Assembly (NCBI GenBank): GCA_002397275.1
Contig: DHAA01000083.1
Coordinates: 1 to 16,616, forward strand
DNA length: 16,616 bases
Reading direction: 5' to 3'
Origin: Thermacetogenium sp. UBA4966
Lineage (GTDB): Bacteria; Bacillota; DSM-12270; Thermacetogeniales; Thermacetogeniaceae
This document shows positions 14,746 to 16,616 of the stretch, piece by piece (the first letter of the stretch is position 1; each line of letters opens with the position of its first letter). The notes below the pieces were generated by a model. That model ran no database searches, had not been told where the DNA came from, and saw only the letters and a list, made by a program, of their open reading frames with translations. Both the position numbers and the translations under genes were made by a program.

Positions 14746-16212
14746 ATGATCAGGCTGGAAGTGCTTGTCATCGATGATGAGGTGGAAGTAACACACTTTT
14801 TTGAATACTATCTGAGAGAGGAACGGGATTACCCGGTTGCTGTGGCCAATTCCGGCAAAGAAGCCAGGAAAATAATTAGGAGCAAAAAATTTGACTTGGC
14901 CCTGGTTGACTTAAAGCTGCCGGATAGCGACGGCATTGCGCTGCTCAAAGAAATTAAGGAGGCTAACCCTGACTGTGAGGTTGTGATCATCACAGGCTAC
15001 AGCACGATCAAATCCGCGGTTGAGGCTATCAAAATGGGCGCCTTCGATTACCTGGAAAAACCCTTTGATGAGCTCAATGAGCTGGACTGCCTCATGGACA
15101 GGATAGTCAAGGCAAAAACCAACAGGAGCCTTTTTATCAGCAGTCAGTTGGAGAGATTCGCCGACCAGTTCGGCATTATTCTGTCAGAGAACAGCCCGTT
15201 AAAAGATGTGCTTTTACTGGCGCAAAAAGTGGCTGATAAGCGGATATCGGTGCTGGTGGAGGGGGAAACCGGGACCGGAAAAGAACTGGTGGCCAGGTTT
15301 ATTCATGCCAACAGCCTGAGAGCCAAGCGGCCGTTCTTGGGCATTAACTGTGGGGCGCTTACCGAAACCCTGCTGGAGAGCGAGCTCTTCGGGCATGAAA
15401 AAGGCGCTTTTACCGGAGCGCAGGGCATCAGGCACGGCATCTTCGAGTTAGCGGATGGGGGGACTCTTTTCCTTGATGAAATAGGGGAGGCTACCCTGGG
15501 AATTCAGGTCAAGCTGTTGCGCGTTTTGGAAACCGGGGAGTTTTATCGAGTGGGCGGAGAAAAACCGGTTAAAACCGATGTACGCATTATTGCAGCGACA
15601 AATACGAATCTGTGGGAGGCGGTTAAAGAGAAGAGGTTCCGGGAGGATCTCCTCTTTCGGCTTGACGTTCTCAGTTTGAGAGTGCCTTCATTGCGTGAAA
15701 GGCCGATGGACATAGCCCCGCTGACAAATTATTTTATCAAGAAGAACATGCCTGCGGAAGAAAGCGAAAAAGACGTAAAAAAAGATGTAAGGTTCACCAG
15801 AAGGGCTTTCGATTTGCTGATGAAATATCCCTGGCCGGGGAATGTCAGAGAATTATGCAATGTAGTAACCAGAGCCCTTGCTCTGCGCGGGAGCGACAGC
15901 ATCGGCTCCGCGTGCCTTCCGGAGCGCTTTGTCAACGGCGGCAATAGGGAGATGCAGCTTGACGGTTTCGATTCCATGGAGGAGATGGTCCATAATTACT
16001 CCCAGCAGTTGCTGCCTCTTCTTTTGAAATGCAGCAGGATCGATTTGCAGGAACTGAAGGAGATTTTTGACCGTGAAGAAAACTATCTGGCCAAAGAGAT
16101 TATCAGGGACACCCTGGGGAAAACCGGCCAGGATCGCTATGAGGCTGCCAAGCAGCTCGGTATCAGTCCCAGAACGCTGCGCTATATCTGGAATGAAAGA
16201 GGCAAACAGTAA
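14746..16212 (+). CDS. NtrC-family sigma-54 response regulator
   Basis: A phosphorylation-controlled activator of sigma-54 promoters, 488 residues, the usual length. The receiver domain (1-120) has acidic pocket D10/D11, phospho-acceptor D55, T83 and K105. The AAA+ domain (about 145-375) has Walker A GETGTGKE (173-180), the sigma-54 contact loop GAFTGA (220-225), Walker B GGTLFLDE (238-245) and YPWPGNVREL (361-370). A long linker leads to a Fis-type helix-turn-helix (about 450-485) with AAKQLGISPRTLRY. The ribosome binding site is the G-rich AGGGGGGG just upstream of ATG 14746. All residues needed for phospho-switching and ATP hydrolysis are present. Its nearest candidate target is the -24/-12 element at 16451-16466. 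The kinase gene upstream is in the same operon. Confidence 0.95.
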   Translation: MIRLEVLVIDDEVEVTHFFEYYLREERDYPVAVANSGKEARKIIRSKKFDLALVDLKLPDSDGIALLKEIKEANPDCEVVIITGYSTIKSAVEAIKMGAFDYLEKPFDELNELDCLMDRIVKAKTNRSLFISSQLERFADQFGIILSENSPLKDVLLLAQKVADKRISVLVEGETGTGKELVARFIHANSLRAKRPFLGINCGALTETLLESELFGHEKGAFTGAQGIRHGIFELADGGTLFLDEIGEATLGIQVKLLRVLETGEFYRVGGEKPVKTDVRIIAATNTNLWEAVKEKRFREDLLFRLDVLSLRVPSLRERPMDIAPLTNYFIKKNMPAEESEKDVKKDVRFTRRAFDLLMKYPWPGNVRELCNVVTRALALRGSDSIGSACLPERFVNGGNREMQLDGFDSMEEMVHNYSQQLLPLLLKCSRIDLQELKEIFDREENYLAKEIIRDTLGKTGQDRYEAAKQLGISPRTLRYIWNERGKQ

Positions 16213-16347
16213 GTGCCAACAACTAACCGCAAGCTGTTTATTCTGCTGGCGCGAGCGTTAATATACAAGCCTTGTACTTGCTCTTGACAACGGAGCAGCA
16301 GCGGCAGCCGGTTTTTTGGCCGCAGCCGATATATTGGAGGTATAATC

Positions 16348-16390
16348 TGCCGGAAAGTTAATTTCAGCGTCTGTCCGGCAAACGCTGAAA
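16348..16390. promoter_or_regulatory. Two interleaved perfect dyads, candidate activator site or RNA switch
   Basis: TGCCGGA (16348-16354) pairs with TCCGGCA (16374-16380), and TTTCAGCGT (16362-16370) pairs with ACGCTGAAA (16382-16390). The arms alternate, so as RNA the two stems would exclude each other or form a pseudoknot; only 1 nt separates the third and fourth arms, which makes a full pseudoknot sterically unlikely. As DNA they lie about 60-105 bp upstream of the second sigma-54 promoter, a good place for the response regulator to bind. A TATAAT at 16341-16346 next to it has no -35 partner. Further upstream, TACAAG-C-CTTGTA (16264-16276) is another small palindrome. Confidence 0.45.
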
Positions 16391-16418
16391 AGCTTAATAC
16401 TATTGGTTTTTGTACTCT

Positions 16419-16463
16419 AGGATGCCAACCCTTTGCATTCGCTAAAGGGTTGGCATCCTTTTT
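16419..16463 (+). terminator. Strong Rho-independent terminator after the kinase/regulator operon
   Basis: AGGATGCCAACCCTTT (16419-16434) pairs perfectly with AAAGGGTTGGCATCCT (16444-16459) around a 9-nt loop, and TTTT follows at 16460-16463. The stem is 16 bp without mismatch. It lies 207 nt after the regulator stop codon, with no gene between. Its right arm and T-run double as most of the sigma-54 promoter at 16451-16466. Confidence 0.88.
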
Positions 16464-16466
16464 GCG
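16451..16466 (+). promoter_or_regulatory. Second sigma-54 (-24/-12) promoter candidate, facing out of the window
   Basis: TTGGCATCCTTTTTGC fits the -24/-12 pattern: GG at 16452-16453 and GC at 16464-16465 are exactly 10 bp apart, as in the element at 5065-5080. It matches TGGCA and TTGC but has TC instead of CG after TGGCA. Transcription would begin near 16477 and run rightward. The neighbouring response regulator is a sigma-54 activator. Caution: these bases also form the terminator's right arm and T-run, which could produce TTGC by chance. Confidence 0.5.
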
Positions 16467-16616
16467 TTGATATTAATATAGGTTCCCGTCCTTATTATCA
16501 TGTGCCGCTCAGGAGAGTCTGAGGCGCAATATGTTGGAAATCCGGGGTATCAAGCGGATATGACTGCCATTAATTTATGCGGGGGGGGGGGGGGAGCAAC
16601 AGAAGAACAGCGGTTT
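16467..16616 (+). other. Gene-free right edge, probable leader of an unseen gene
   Basis: No coding region is visible in this stretch. If the -24/-12 element is real, most of it is transcribed leader. It contains an imperfect hairpin near 16501-16531 (CTCAG/CTGAG with flanking TGC/GCA) and the G14 run. The next gene must start beyond the window. Confidence 0.4.
16581..16594 (+). repeat. Homopolymer run of 14 G
   Basis: Fourteen consecutive G follow TTTATGC at 16574-16580. Such long G runs are rare in bacterial DNA and are prone to length change by slippage. The run sits about 105 nt downstream of the predicted start site of the second sigma-54 promoter. The true length could also be a sequencing or assembly error. 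Confidence 0.9.

Noticed and set aside
16284..16346. TTGACA (16284) and TATAAT (16341) as a sigma-A promoter
   Set aside because: They are 51 bp apart, far from the 16-18 bp needed, and neither has a suitable partner.
16500..16535. Glycine-riboswitch-like GGAGAG near the right edge
   Set aside because: The required CCGAAGG-type segment and spacing are missing.
1..16616. CRISPR arrays, insertion sequences, prophage genes, tRNA or rRNA
   Set aside because: No spaced direct repeats, transposase or integrase coding, or RNA gene signatures were seen on either strand.

Overview
The window looks like chromosomal DNA of an anaerobic, moderately GC-rich Firmicute of the Clostridia (Peptococcaceae or Syntrophomonadales-like). 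Support for this is the rnr-smpB pair typical of Firmicutes, strong AAGGAGG-type ribosome binding sites, two sigma-54 activators, and a NuoE/NuoF redox module of the soluble kind used by anaerobes. The placement is an inference; no rRNA, tRNA or species marker is present.

Layout. (1) 1-2820: a housekeeping pair, RNase R and SmpB, on the plus strand. (2) 2830-5294: a minus-strand AcoR-type sigma-54 activator, then a divergent regulatory region. That region holds a helically phased set of GTGTAA boxes and overlapping dyads, a near-perfect -24/-12 promoter, and a leader of about 200 nt with a possible 51-codon ORF. (3) 5295-6770: an NAD-type aldehyde dehydrogenase read from that promoter. (4) 6771-12856: after a promoter-like site inside an inverted repeat and a terminator hairpin, a tight operon encodes NuoE-like, NuoF-like and a 1165-residue fused flavo-iron-sulfur protein, closed by a strong terminator. 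(5) 12877-16212: a cytosolic histidine kinase and its NtrC-type response regulator. (6) 16213-16616: a gene-free region with interleaved dyads, a 16-bp terminator hairpin, a second -24/-12 promoter overlapping that terminator and facing out of the window, and a run of 14 G.

How the parts fit. The AcoR-like protein probably senses a small metabolite and activates the aldehyde dehydrogenase through the -24/-12 promoter. The dehydrogenase would yield NADH. The NuoE/NuoF/fusion complex could exchange electrons among NADH, a second pyridine nucleotide bound by the GltD/NfnB-like part, and ferredoxin. The fusion joins a NuoG-like [2Fe-2S] head, a complete GltD/NfnB-like FAD and NAD(P)H unit, two ferredoxin clusters, and a molybdopterin-type domain that keeps its [4Fe-4S] cysteines but has Leu where formate dehydrogenases have Sec or Cys. 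It therefore looks like an electron-transfer or bifurcating transhydrogenase rather than a formate dehydrogenase. The kinase/regulator pair most plausibly controls the sigma-54 promoter at the right edge; its target gene lies outside the window.

The most notable items are the fused redox protein with a dead Mo site, the promoter-operator-terminator arrangement before nuoE, and the right-hand sigma-54 promoter built into a terminator with interleaved dyads upstream.
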